DNA from: Pseudomonadota bacterium
Lineage (GTDB): Bacteria > Pseudomonadota > Gammaproteobacteria > Burkholderiales > Chitinibacteraceae
Assembly: GCA_026399755.1 (NCBI GenBank)
Contig: JAPLQI010000123.1
Coordinates: forward strand, 1 to 64,000
DNA: 64,000 nucleotides
Direction: 5' to 3'
Shown here: in pieces, positions 40,164 to 48,036 of the stretch
How the letters are laid out: every line of letters starts with the position of its first letter
How positions within the stretch are numbered: position 1 is the first letter of the stretch
Made by a program: the position numbers and the translations under genes
Notes under the pieces: generated by a model
Database searches by the model: none
Seen by the model: only the letters and a program-made list of their open reading frames with translations
Told to the model about the DNA's origin: nothing

Positions 40164-41738
40164 GTGAAAGATATCGCGGTAAACATCGGCAATGCTCAGG
40201 CCGTGGTCGTTAGCATGGGTGTAAATAGCCAGATTGCACAGCTCAAATTACAAAACGCTGGCGTCGCAGCCGCTGGCATCACCGTGCTGGTCGGTAGCTG
40301 GCCCAATGTTTCGCGCGTCATCGTGATTGATGAGCCGCTGTCTGCAGGGGCGCAGCGCAGCATTGATATTCCGGCGGGCTACGATTTATTAGAACTGCAG
40401 CTGGCAGGGGTTGGCTTTTTAATTAACGCGCAGATCGAAGGCGCTGGGCTGGATGAGTCGAAAATCAACACAGGCAATCGTGAGAAGTTGTTTGGGTTAG
40501 TGCGTAATACTGAAAAATTGCCAATTCAAGCCCCGCCGATTTCCCTGGGTGGGGCAAATGGCTTTGTAGATTTAGTCATCGCAAGTCAGCTGTGCAGTGC
40601 CATGCAGTTCACACATGCAAGTGCGGGTGAGACGGAGATTAGCGAGGGGGTGTTTACCCCAGCTGCAGTGAATGAGCCGCGTTACAGATGGGTAAATGGG
40701 CGGCGCGGGGTGAAGATCGAGGAGCCAGATACTAACATTCTTAAAGATTCTGAAGATATGTTGGCGACGCTTGGAGCACAAAACATAACGGCTACAAAAA
40801 ATACGCTAACTCGTATCCCTGCCAAACCTATTGGTCTCTTTGCTCGGTCAGCGACAAAGGAGGCTAATGCTCTGCCATTCACTTTTTATGCAAAGGTGCG
40901 CAGAAATGGCTCGGGGCGGTATTTTGCGATGCGCCTTCAGGGGGTCTACCCAGGCAAGGCCGACGTCGTTTTTGATCTGCAAGCAGGGTTGGCTTCATTG
41001 GGCGCAGTGGCAAGCGGTGGGTTTTCAAATGCATCTGCAAAGATTGAGCCATATTCGGGGGGCTATATTGTTTCTTTGACTGCAACCTCTGATTTGGACA
41101 GGCAAATTACTGCGTTTGTTTCGATTTTTGACGCGCAAAAAATAGCGGTGGATGATTCAGAGTCTTCATCTGCGTCGGTGATTGTAGATTGTATGCAATT
41201 AACGCAAAAGGGGTTTATGTCGTCGTACATTCGTACCTCTGAATCACCTGCCAGTCGCGCCCCTGACTTGCTTAGCTTTGACACTGCTGCGTTCGGATTA
41301 AATCTGAGCGAGGGGACGTTTGTCATTGATTCACTCATGCGAGCTACAAAAACACAAAATCGCTGGCAGGTGGTTATGAGTCTGGCTGATGCTGATATGA
41401 AAAATACATTTAAGGTATGGGTTGATCCGGACGGATTTATCGGGTTTCAGCGGCAAATTAATGGTGTGAAAGGCGAGCGGGTTGGGCCGGCTATCGCGAA
41501 AGAAGGGGTTTTGACTCGATTAGTCGCAATTTACAACGATGTGGGTATTCGTTTGTTTTATGACGGGCAATTGATCTTCAATATCGCACAAGCAGGCAGG
41601 GCGGTTGGTTTGTCCAAGTTAATGCTCGGCAATATTTTAAATGGCGATCAGGCTATTGATCTGACTGTGTGTAATGCGCGTTATATGCCGCGGGCCCTGT
41701 CTGATGCAGAAGCCGTGGCTCTAGGGGGGGCGGTATGA
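40164..41738 (+). CDS. Putative tail fibre protein with lectin-like C-terminus
   Basis: A 524-residue protein. The N-terminal 130 residues are beta-rich and may anchor to the tail. Residues about 190-330 and 370-510 look like jelly-roll/LamG-type carbohydrate-binding domains (RLVAIYNDVGIRLFYDGQL near residue 450). A GTG start follows AGGGGG. The first residues MKDIAVNIG resemble the start of the next gene (MKDIVLKF). Receptor binding is inferred. It lies between lysis genes, an odd place that suggests a swapped module. Confidence 0.62.
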   Translation: MKDIAVNIGNAQAVVVSMGVNSQIAQLKLQNAGVAAAGITVLVGSWPNVSRVIVIDEPLSAGAQRSIDIPAGYDLLELQLAGVGFLINAQIEGAGLDESKINTGNREKLFGLVRNTEKLPIQAPPISLGGANGFVDLVIASQLCSAMQFTHASAGETEISEGVFTPAAVNEPRYRWVNGRRGVKIEEPDTNILKDSEDMLATLGAQNITATKNTLTRIPAKPIGLFARSATKEANALPFTFYAKVRRNGSGRYFAMRLQGVYPGKADVVFDLQAGLASLGAVASGGFSNASAKIEPYSGGYIVSLTATSDLDRQITAFVSIFDAQKIAVDDSESSSASVIVDCMQLTQKGFMSSYIRTSESPASRAPDLLSFDTAAFGLNLSEGTFVIDSLMRATKTQNRWQVVMSLADADMKNTFKVWVDPDGFIGFQRQINGVKGERVGPAIAKEGVLTRLVAIYNDVGIRLFYDGQLIFNIAQAGRAVGLSKLMLGNILNGDQAIDLTVCNARYMPRALSDAEAVALGGAV

Positions 41739-42046
41739 AAGATATAGTTCTGAAATTCCCTTCCCGTGCTCTGGCATTCTCACTTGCTCAAGCTGCTGGC
41801 TTAACCAGCAAAGATCAGGAAGGCAAAGCGGTCTTGACTGCATTTACAGCAAATTATGGCATTTTTATCACAGGCGTGATCACCCAAAACTTCCCGCTTG
41901 GCTCCGATATGAAGCCGATTAAGCCGCCCATTACGCTAGATGGCTGGTGGGTGCGGGTTCGCGTATTGTCCGGGCCCGATTTGCCGCCAGAGTTTTTGCC
42001 CTATATCACAGAAGAGCGCCCGCCAGGGCTATGGGCGATCGCGTAG
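41735..42046 (+). CDS. Hypothetical protein, possible fibre chaperone
   Basis: A 103-residue protein that starts in an ATGA overlap with the fibre gene. It has an alpha/beta pattern with Trp-rich LDGWWVRVRVLSG and a Pro-rich end. Small proteins coupled to fibre genes often assist fibre assembly. That is inference. No family is recognised. Confidence 0.55.
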   Translation: MKDIVLKFPSRALAFSLAQAAGLTSKDQEGKAVLTAFTANYGIFITGVITQNFPLGSDMKPIKPPITLDGWWVRVRVLSGPDLPPEFLPYITEERPPGLWAIA

Positions 42047-42105
42047 TTATCCACAAATCCAGTGGGTAAAGCTGTTCGTCATCAGTCTGTAACTCAATAA
42101 AAATA

Positions 42106-42131
42106 AGCGCCCCATGTGGGCGCTATTTTTT
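42106..42131 (+). terminator. Intrinsic terminator after the fibre genes
   Basis: AGCGCCC-CATGT-GGGCGCT stem followed by A and T7. Confidence 0.8.
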
Positions 42132-42150
42132 TAATCAATCAGGGGGCGTC

Positions 42151-42342
42151 ATGTTCAAAGCCGCGCTGGCAGCTGGGGTATTGCTGCTCGTTTTATTGAT
42201 CTATTCCCATTCTCTGCCCCCTCCTGCTGCGCCGGAATATCGCGTTAGCTGCTACGACGAAAACAACGTCGAGGTCGCGCACGGCCGCTGGAGCGTTCAT
42301 GAGTGTCTTGTGTTTTTAATGAAGAGGAAACGAGATGAATAG
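42151..42342 (+). CDS. Small membrane protein in the lysis region
   Basis: A 63-residue protein with one N-terminal transmembrane helix (ALAAGVLLLVLLIYSHSL) and a short domain with two Cys. It overlaps the Rz-like gene by eight bases. It may be a second holin/antiholin or an accessory lysis protein. Confidence 0.55.
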   Translation: MFKAALAAGVLLLVLLIYSHSLPPPAAPEYRVSCYDENNVEVAHGRWSVHECLVFLMKRKRDE

Positions 42343-42808
42343 GGTATTAATAAGCCTGGTTGTGGGGCTGGCAGTTTTTTTTGCTGGGCTGGGAACGGGG
42401 GTTTACTTAAAAGGCAATGCGGTGGCTGCTAGTGAGCTGAAGGCTGGGCAGGCTCAGCAGGCAGAGTCAGTGCGTAAAGTGGATGCTGCAACGGTGGCCG
42501 CAATTGCCAACGCGAATGCAGCGCAAAAGCAGGCAGTTATCTATCGAACAATCACAAAAGAGATTATTAAATATGCAGAAAATCATGCCAGTGGCCCTGC
42601 TTGGGTTGATCCTGAGTGGGTGCGCATCCACAACGCCGCGGCCGCCCCAGATCTCGCCGCCTCCGGCGATGCTTCAGATAGCTCCGGTTCGGCTACAGCA
42701 ACTGAGGCCATCGGCATCGTCGCCAGTAACTATGAACTATGCAATCAATACGCAGAGCAAGTAAGGGGCTGGCAGGGCTGGTGCAGGTCGCAGGGGCTTT
42801 GTAGGTAG
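42335..42808 (+). CDS. Rz-like inner-membrane spanin
   Basis: A 157-residue i-spanin: one N-terminal membrane helix (LISLVVGLAVFFAGLGTGVYL), then a helical periplasmic domain rich in Ala, Lys and Gln (about residues 28-85). It would connect with the Rz1-like lipoprotein encoded in another frame inside it to fuse inner and outer membranes at lysis. The C-terminal CNQYAEQVRGWQGWCRSQGLC has three Cys. Confidence 0.8.
   Translation: MNRVLISLVVGLAVFFAGLGTGVYLKGNAVAASELKAGQAQQAESVRKVDAATVAAIANANAAQKQAVIYRTITKEIIKYAENHASGPAWVDPEWVRIHNAAAAPDLAASGDASDSSGSATATEAIGIVASNYELCNQYAEQVRGWQGWCRSQGLCR
42573..42764 (+). CDS. Rz1-like outer-membrane spanin lipoprotein, nested in Rz
   Basis: A 63-residue lipoprotein in the +1 frame, entirely inside the Rz-like gene. 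Its start is MQKIMPVALLGLILSGCAST, with lipobox LILSGC, followed by a Pro-rich stretch (TPRPPQISPPPA) diagnostic of Rz1. The ATG at 42573 or 42585 could serve. Nested Rz/Rz1 pairs are well known in lambda-like phages. Confidence 0.82.
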   Translation: MQKIMPVALLGLILSGCASTTPRPPQISPPPAMLQIAPVRLQQLRPSASSPVTMNYAINTQSK

Positions 42809-43039
42809 TTAATTATTTTTCTGAGCTGACTGCATGTTAAGCAGGGCGATAATTTGTTGGTTCTGCATTTCTATCGCACTCAGCCTCTCCACTATATTTG
42901 TCTCTGCGCTAATTGATGCTTGTAAGCGTATAACCATCTCCTGATTTAAGGAGTGATGATTTAGCTGTGCGGCTTTTTCTAAGGCCTCATGCAAGGCTGC
43001 TGGAAGCCGGATTTGGGTGCGGATAATGTCATCGATCAT
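42809..43039 (-). CDS. Arc-family ribbon-helix-helix regulator
   Basis: A 76-residue DNA-binding protein with an Arc-like domain: RTQIRLPAALHEALEKAAQLNH-like strand-helix, then SLNQEMVIRLQASI (residues 7-44), and a C-terminal coiled segment. It is convergent with the Rz gene. A perfect 8-3-8 inverted repeat 35 bases before its start (43074-43092) is a likely autoregulatory operator. Target genes are unknown. It may act in the lysogen. Confidence 0.82.
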   Translation of the reverse strand: MIDDIIRTQIRLPAALHEALEKAAQLNHHSLNQEMVIRLQASISAETNIVERLSAIEMQNQQIIALLNMQSAQKNN

Positions 43040-43073
43040 GCCGCAATAGTGGCTGTTTTATTGAGTCATTGTA

Positions 43074-43092
43074 TAGTGCCAGAGTGGCACTA
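43074..43092. promoter_or_regulatory. Inverted-repeat operator upstream of the Arc-like gene
   Basis: TAGTGCCA-GAG-TGGCACTA, a perfect inverted repeat. A related half site (CAGTGCTACAGTG) follows at about 43100. Position before an RHH regulator gene suggests its own operator. Confidence 0.6.
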
Positions 43093-43195
43093 ACGCTTAT
43101 CAGTGCTACAGTGTTTTGCTAGGTTTTAAGTGGTATTATCAAGGAATGTTTTTGCTTTATTGTAAGCTAATTTACATTTTGCTGACTCATATAAA

Positions 43196-43238
43196 TAAAA
43201 ATGCCCATCCCGCGCCAACGGGATGGGCATTATAAAAA
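43196..43238. terminator. Bidirectional terminator-like hairpin
   Basis: ATGCCCATCCCG-CGCCAA-CGGGATGGGCAT, twelve base pairs, with A/T-rich flanks on both sides. It lies between the Arc-like gene promoter region and the next plus-strand gene. Confidence 0.7.
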
Positions 43239-43268
43239 AACGATCCCCTCATGAGAAAAGGAATCAAG

Positions 43269-43496
43269 ATGGATAGTAGTTTTGAAGCAGCTGTAATACA
43301 AGATGAAATGCTGCCAAGTGATAATGCGGATGTTTTTGTGCTGCAGATTAAAGTCGAGTACTTGCCCGGGCGTTCTGTTTCTGTACCTGTTACGCCATTA
43401 TTATCATCTGCAGATGTTTTGGCCGCCAAATCATATTTATATAGTAGTGGTATAAATATGGCATTGGCATCAATTCAAAAACTAGCGCAACTATAA
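43269..43496 (+). CDS. Small prophage cargo protein, unknown
   Basis: A 75-residue protein starting MDSSFEAAVIQDEMLPSDNA, behind AAAAGGAATCAAG, a good ribosome site. Predicted beta-hairpin followed by a helix (SADVLAAKSYLYSSGINMAL). It is the last gene before attR, set between two terminators, hence an independent unit typical of a moron. No family recognised. Confidence 0.6.
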   Translation: MDSSFEAAVIQDEMLPSDNADVFVLQIKVEYLPGRSVSVPVTPLLSSADVLAAKSYLYSSGINMALASIQKLAQL

Positions 43497-43556
43497 AGCA
43501 ATTTGCGGCAGGCCAGCATCGGAGTAAATCGTAAGTTGTATTTTTGTTGTAAAAAT

Positions 43557-43586
43557 TAAAACCCCTGCTTATGAGTAGGGGTTTTC
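43557..43586. terminator. Bidirectional terminator at the prophage right end
   Basis: AAAACCCCT-...-AGGGGTTTT with the 10-base loop GCTTATGAGT. It can end the plus-strand cargo gene and also stop minus-strand transcription arriving from tRNA-Thr. Confidence 0.75.
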
Positions 43587-43726
43587 TGTTTGTATGTACA
43601 GAATAATGTCAGGATGTGACGATTTTGGGCACATCGTCAGATGTTTTGCTTTTAGAGGAACGTTTGATTGCGTAATGCGTGGAGTGATACAGGGGGTAAT
43701 GTGGCATGGTTATTTTTTGGGGTATA

Positions 43727-43764
43727 AAATGTTTTTAATAGACAATTGTCTATTAAAAACATTT
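43727..43764. repeat. 38-bp perfect palindrome near attR
   Basis: Every base pairs with its partner. Each arm contains TGTCTATTAAAAA, also present near attL (5233-5246). Probably integrase/excisionase arm sites. The rest of 43497-43802 holds only the terminator at 43557-43586, with no convincing gene. Confidence 0.85.
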
Positions 43765-43802
43765 ATTATCGAGTCTTATTTTTCGTAAACCGTTGTTTTC
43801 AT

Positions 43803-43878
<76 letters not shown>

Positions 43879-44054
43879 AGTTGCTCACCAAAGTATAAAG
43901 CACTCACCGTTGGTCTGCCGACAAATCCAGCCGTTAATCAGCTTACCCCTAAAACCTATGCTCATATTGCACATGTTATATCCAAGCAAAGAATATATTT
44001 TGCATATCAGTGCTCAGGGAAAAAAGCTTTTAAATCAAAGGTTAGGAGCAAGAA

Positions 44055-44465
44055 ATGAAAAACATGCAAAAGGGTTTTACCCTGATCGAACTGATGATTG
44101 TTGTCGCTATTATCGGCATCTTGGCAGCAGTGGCGATCCCTTCTTATCAGGACTACACCAAGAAAGCGAAGTTTACGGAAGCGGTTCAGGCAACAGCAGC
44201 TATTAAGACTGCTGTAGAAATTTGTATTCAAGATTTGGGTGATAAAACTAACTGCAATTCTGGCGGTAATGGTATTGCTGCTGTAGCGGATACAGGTTCC
44301 GCACGGGTCACAAGCGTTACAGTTGCTGGCGGTACCATTACGGTTGTGCCGGTGGCAGCGGGCGGTATTGCGGCTGTTGATACCTATATTTTAACTCCAA
44401 CCGTTTCTACTAAAGGTGTGGAATGGGCGAAAAGCGGCGGTTGCGTGACTGTACGTATTTGTTGA
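44055..44465 (+). CDS. Type IVa pilin (PilA-like), first copy
   Basis: A 136-residue major-pilin-like protein. It has a short leader MKNMQKG, prepilin peptidase cleavage before [20 protein letters not shown], the Glu5 residue, and four Cys in the globular domain, the last pair ([10 protein letters not shown]) being a likely C-terminal disulfide loop. AGGAG precedes the ATG. Its first 31 residues are identical to those of the next pilin, while the remainder differs. A terminator follows. Confidence 0.93.
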   Translation: MKNMQKGFTLIELMIVVAIIGILAAVAIPSYQDYTKKAKFTEAVQATAAIKTAVEICIQDLGDKTNCNSGGNGIAAVADTGSARVTSVTVAGGTITVVPVAAGGIAAVDTYILTPTVSTKGVEWAKSGGCVTVRIC

Positions 44466-44505
44466 TTAATCTCTTAGATTGTTGATAATAAACAGTTTTA
44501 TTTTA

Positions 44506-44544
44506 AAAACGCCCGTATCTTTTAAAGGATGCGGGCGTTTTTTT
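44506..44544 (+). terminator. Intrinsic terminator between the pilin genes
   Basis: AAACGCCCG ... CGGGCGTTT stem with T7, which separates transcription of the two pilin genes. Confidence 0.82.
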
Positions 44545-44641
44545 ATGGGCATTAGCACACTATTTGCGCTGCTGCTGAGTCTTGCCTAGTGCCGCGTTCA
44601 TTCATCGGTAAATTTGATTGTAATAGCTTGCATATACAATC

Positions 44642-44657
44642 TGGCATGCATATTGCT
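44642..44657 (+). promoter_or_regulatory. Sigma-54 promoter of the second pilin gene
   Basis: TGGCATGCATATTGCT matches the consensus TGGCACG-N4-TTGCW with one change and correct spacing. It lies 77 bases before the ATG. PilA genes in related bacteria are activated by PilR at such promoters. Confidence 0.78.
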
Positions 44658-44734
44658 ATGAATGTGTATGCAGAATGTTTGAGTTAAGCGAAGCGTAGGG
44701 TTTCCTTCTTGAATATTTAACGGGAGCGATAAAT

Positions 44735-45154
44735 ATGAAAAACATGCAGAAAGGTTTTACCCTGATTGAATTGATGATCGTTGTAGCGATTATCGGTATT
44801 TTGGCTGCTGTAGCGATTCCTTCGTATGCTAATTACCAAGCAAAAGCAAAAATGGCTGCTGGTTTAGCTGAAGTTAGCCCAGCAAAAACTGCAATGGAAG
44901 AAAAATTGAATAATGGTGAGGCCGTTGCAGATGCAGCTGCTATTGGTTTAGCAGAAACTACTAATAATTGTAAGATTGCTGCAAAAGGTGAGACTACAGG
45001 TGCGGCAACTATTTCATGCTCATTGGCCAATGCACCAGAAAAGATCTCAAAAGCAGTTATTACTTGGACACGTGCAGCTGGTGGCGTTTGGACTTGTGCA
45101 ACAACCTTAGCTGGCGATAAAGATTTAGCTCCAAAAACTTGCCCACAAGCATAA
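44735..45154 (+). CDS. Type IVa pilin (PilA-like), second copy
   Basis: A 139-residue pilin with the leader and N-terminal helix of the first copy. The globular part has four Cys (NNCKIAA, SCSLA, TCATT, KTCPQA), so two disulfides are possible. A GGGAG ribosome site precedes the ATG. The sigma-54 promoter suggests this copy is a regulated major pilin. Confidence 0.93.
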   Translation: MKNMQKGFTLIELMIVVAIIGILAAVAIPSYANYQAKAKMAAGLAEVSPAKTAMEEKLNNGEAVADAAAIGLAETTNNCKIAAKGETTGAATISCSLANAPEKISKAVITWTRAAGGVWTCATTLAGDKDLAPKTCPQA

Positions 45155-45186
45155 ACCGGGGACAAGGCCGTAAGGCGTATGGTTTT

Positions 45187-45721
45187 GTAGGGTGTCAATA
45201 AGCCAAGGCGCATTGCGCCGTGGCTGCTGATAGATGCCACATCAACCCCGTATCCAACATAGGTTCGGGGTTTTGTTTTTTTGTGAACTGATCACACAAG
45301 GTGCAATGTGCTATCGCTTATTGGCACCCTACAAAAGGCTATAAACGTCGCAAGCGGAAAGCTCGTAAGGTGTATGGTTTTGTAGGGTGCCAATAAGCCA
45401 AGGCGCATTGCGCCGTGGTTGCTGATCGATGCCACATCAACCCCATATCTAGCGTAGGTACGGGGTTTTGTTTTTTTGTGAACTGATCACACAAGGTGCA
45501 ATGCGCTATCGCTTATTGGCACCCTACGAAAGGCCGTAAACGTTGCAAGCCGTAAGGTGTATGGTTTTGTAGGGTGTCAATAAGCCAAGGCGCATTGCGC
45601 CGTGGCTACTGATTGGTGCCACATTAACCCCGTATCTGTAATGGATGCGGGTTTTTGTTTTTGGCGCGGTGATGATTTGAATGCACCTCGGTGCAATGCG
45701 CTTCGCTTATTGGCACCCTAC
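45187..45721. repeat. Three tandem REPIN units upstream of the RAYT gene
   Basis: Units at 45187-45332, 45382-45527 and 45569-45721, separated by about 40-50 bases of related spacer (CGTAAGGTGTATGG). Each begins GTAGGGTGYCAATAAGCC with the hairpin AAGGCGCATTGCGCC and ends in the inverse, CTTATTGGCACCCTAC. No gene is seen in 45155-45819. A fragment (TTATTGACACTCTAC) follows near 45751. Confidence 0.88.
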
Positions 45722-45819
45722 GAAAGATCGTACACGTCGCACGCGGAGTTTATTGACACTCTACAAAGGCTTTGTGTCATAAGGCACATGGTTTGGTGGT
45801 TTTGTACTAGATTTACAAG

Positions 45820-46332
45820 ATGCCTAATTATCGACGCGCTTGGCATCCAGGCGGTACTTACTTTTTTACCGTTAATTTGCTGCAAAGAGCAAATAATGAT
45901 TTATTGGTACGCCATATTGATTTATTGCGTAATGCGGTGCGGCATGTGCGTTTATCTCATCCCTTTGTGATTCATGCTTGGGTGGTGTTGCCCGAGCATT
46001 TGCACTGCATTATTGAGCTGCCCGCTAATGATTATAATTTTGATGTGTGTTGGCGTTTAATAAAAATAATCTTTTCAAAATCTCTTTCTAAAACAGAATG
46101 GCGTTCAGATTCGCGTATTCAGCGTGGTGAGCGTGGGATTTGGCAACGTCGTTATTGGGAGCATTTAATTCGTGATGAGCGAGATTTTATGGCTCATATG
46201 GATTATGTACATATAAACCCGCTTAAGCATGGGCTAGTTAATAAAGTATTGGATTGGCCTTATTCAACATTTCATTTATTAGTGCAGCAAGGTGTGTATC
46301 AAGCAGATTGGGCGGGTGGGGGTGAAGAGTAG
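45820..46332 (+). CDS. REP-associated tyrosine transposase (RAYT)
   Basis: A 170-residue Y1/HUH transposase related to IS200/IS605 TnpA. It shows RRAWHPGGTYFFTVNL, the HUH-type HAWVVLPEHLHCIIELP (residues 48-64), and the late YVHINPLKHGLVNKVLDWPYSTFH with the usual RAYT signature. RAYTs cut and join at GTAG-hairpin REP sequences. Such units lie on both sides, three tandem copies upstream and one inverted end downstream (46384-46451). The gene appears intact. Confidence 0.92.
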   Translation: MPNYRRAWHPGGTYFFTVNLLQRANNDLLVRHIDLLRNAVRHVRLSHPFVIHAWVVLPEHLHCIIELPANDYNFDVCWRLIKIIFSKSLSKTEWRSDSRIQRGERGIWQRRYWEHLIRDERDFMAHMDYVHINPLKHGLVNKVLDWPYSTFHLLVQQGVYQADWAGGGEE

Positions 46333-46383
46333 ATTACTTATGAAGAATAATTGGGTTTTTGGTGTTGAGTTGTTAGAGCGTTA

Positions 46384-46451
46384 ATAAGCCACGGCGGATT
46401 ACGCCGTGGCTTTGGTGAAGGTGCAATGCGCTTCGCTTATTGACACCCTAC
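46384..46451. repeat. REP unit downstream of the RAYT gene
   Basis: AATAAGCCACGGCGGATTACGCC hairpin, then GGTGCAATGCGCTTCGCTTATTGACACCCTAC, the same ends as the upstream REPINs. It lies between the RAYT gene and the cysN stop and could double as a terminator structure. Confidence 0.8.
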
Positions 46452-46464
46452 AAAAAATCAATCA

Positions 46465-47901
46465 TCAAGCCTTAAAAATCTCCCTCACATCCCGCGTGCC
46501 CCATTCTGGGAAGTGTTTGCGCACCAGTGTATTTAAATCCACTTCAAAAGCACGCCATTTAGCCAATTCATCTTGCTCGTCACTTGCAGAATGAGCTGCT
46601 GCTTGTTCGATCATGCCTGCGCCAGCGGTGGCGTTGCTTAGTCGATCGATGATGATGAAGCTGCCGGTGCCTTTGCAATCTGCGTAGGTGTCGAAGACGA
46701 CGGGGGCGTTGAGGATGATGCGGCAGAGGCCGATTTCATTGAGTTTTAGCTCGCGGGCTTCCACATGCTCCATGCTGTTTACATCGACGCGGTGGGCGAT
46801 TTGGGCGACGCGGCCGAAGACGTTTTTACCCGCAAGTTTAAAGCCGTATTCTTTGCCCACGGTAAGTGGTACTTCGTTCATCCACACCAGATGTGCGTCA
46901 AAAGACTGGCCGATTTGCGGGGCAATATCGCTGGTTTTGACGATCATATCGCCACGGCTGATGTCGATTTCCCGATCTAAGGTCAGGGTGATGGCCTGGC
47001 CGGCAAAGGCGGTTTCCAGCTCGCCCTCAAAAGTAACTATCGCTTTAACCTTGGCGGTTTTGCCTGAAGGCAGGGCGATGATTTCGTCGCCAGGGAAAAC
47101 GCGGCCAGCGGCGATGGTGCCGCAAAAGCCACGGAAATCGAGGTTAGGGCGGTTCACGTATTGCACCGGCAGGCGGAAGGATTCTAGGCGGCTATCGCGG
47201 TTGATTTGCACAGCTTCTAGGTGCTGCATAAAGGTGAGGCCGCTATACCAAGGCGCTTGCTCGCTTGGGGTCACCACATTATCGCCGCGCAGGGCAGAAA
47301 TCGGCACGAATTGAATGTCGGCGATATTGAGGGATTTAGCCAGCGTCAGATATTCTGCGCGAATTTCATTAAAGCGCTGTTCGCTAAAGCCGACTAAATC
47401 CATTTTATTCACGGCGATAATCACGTGCTTAATGCCCAGCAGGCTGACGATATAGCTGTGACGGCGAGTTTGGGTTTGCACGCCGTAACGCGCGTCGATC
47501 AGGATGACGGCCAGATCACAGGTGGATGCGCCGGTGGCCATATTGCGGGTGTATTGCTCGTGGCCGGGGCAATCGGCGATGATAAATTTACGTTTCTCGG
47601 TGCTGAAGTAGCGGTAGGCCACGTCGATGGTAATGCCTTGCTCGCGCTCAGCTTGCAGGCCATCCACCAGCAGGGCCAGATCGATTTCTTGATCGGTGGT
47701 GTTGTATTTTTTGCTGTCTTTTTGGATGGCGGCCAGCTGGTCTTCAAAAATCAGTTTTGAATCGTGCAGCAGGCGGCCAATCAAGGTGGATTTACCGTCG
47801 TCCACATTGCCACAGGTAATAAAACGCAGCAGATCTTTGTTTTCGTGCTGCTTTAAATAGGCTTCGATATCGCTGGCGATCAGATCAGATTGGTGTGACA
47901 T
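46465..47901 (-). CDS. cysN: Sulfate adenylyltransferase subunit 1 (CysN, GTPase)
   Basis: A 478-residue EF-Tu-like GTPase that drives APS formation from sulfate and ATP with CysD. GTPase motifs are [18 protein letters not shown] near residue 28, [12 protein letters not shown] near 108 and VNKMDLVGF near 166. There is no C-terminal APS kinase domain, so this is CysN alone. The ATG at 47901 begins [16 protein letters not shown]. The longer frame runs through repeats and is rejected. It is downstream of cysD in the same direction. Confidence 0.95.
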   Translation of the reverse strand: MSHQSDLIASDIEAYLKQHENKDLLRFITCGNVDDGKSTLIGRLLHDSKLIFEDQLAAIQKDSKKYNTTDQEIDLALLVDGLQAEREQGITIDVAYRYFSTEKRKFIIADCPGHEQYTRNMATGASTCDLAVILIDARYGVQTQTRRHSYIVSLLGIKHVIIAVNKMDLVGFSEQRFNEIRAEYLTLAKSLNIADIQFVPISALRGDNVVTPSEQAPWYSGLTFMQHLEAVQINRDSRLESFRLPVQYVNRPNLDFRGFCGTIAAGRVFPGDEIIALPSGKTAKVKAIVTFEGELETAFAGQAITLTLDREIDISRGDMIVKTSDIAPQIGQSFDAHLVWMNEVPLTVGKEYGFKLAGKNVFGRVAQIAHRVDVNSMEHVEARELKLNEIGLCRIILNAPVVFDTYADCKGTGSFIIIDRLSNATAGAGMIEQAAAHSASDEQDELAKWRAFEVDLNTLVRKHFPEWGTRDVREIFKA

Positions 47902-47919
47902 GTTTATATTCCGAGAGTA

Positions 47920-48034
47920 GGGAGTATCAAGGGAATGCAGATAGGTGTCGGACTGTTCAGGGAGTAGGGAGAGGGGAGTAGGGAGTAAAGTCTCTCCCTT
48001 ATCTACTCCCCACTCTCCAATCCCCACTCCCCGC
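47920..48034. repeat. GGGAGTA-rich repeats between cysD and cysN
   Basis: Several copies of GGGAGTAGGGAG on one side and TACTCCCCACTCTCC on the other form an imperfect inverted repeat in the gap between cysD and cysN. It could fold into a long hairpin and affect cysN expression. No gene is present. Confidence 0.7.
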
Positions 48035-48036
48035 TT

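Noticed and set aside
42047-42055. TTATCCACA, a perfect DnaA box
   Set aside because: Only one copy is present, between fibre and lysis genes, with no further boxes or AT-rich unwinding element. It is most likely chance.
45187-45721. CRISPR-like array because of three regularly spaced repeats
   Set aside because: Units are about 146-153 bp with inverted ends, spacers are related to each other, and no cas genes occur. They are REPINs.
46688-47314. 208-residue plus-strand frame within cysN
   Set aside because: Antisense to strongly conserved CysN sequence with no independent support.
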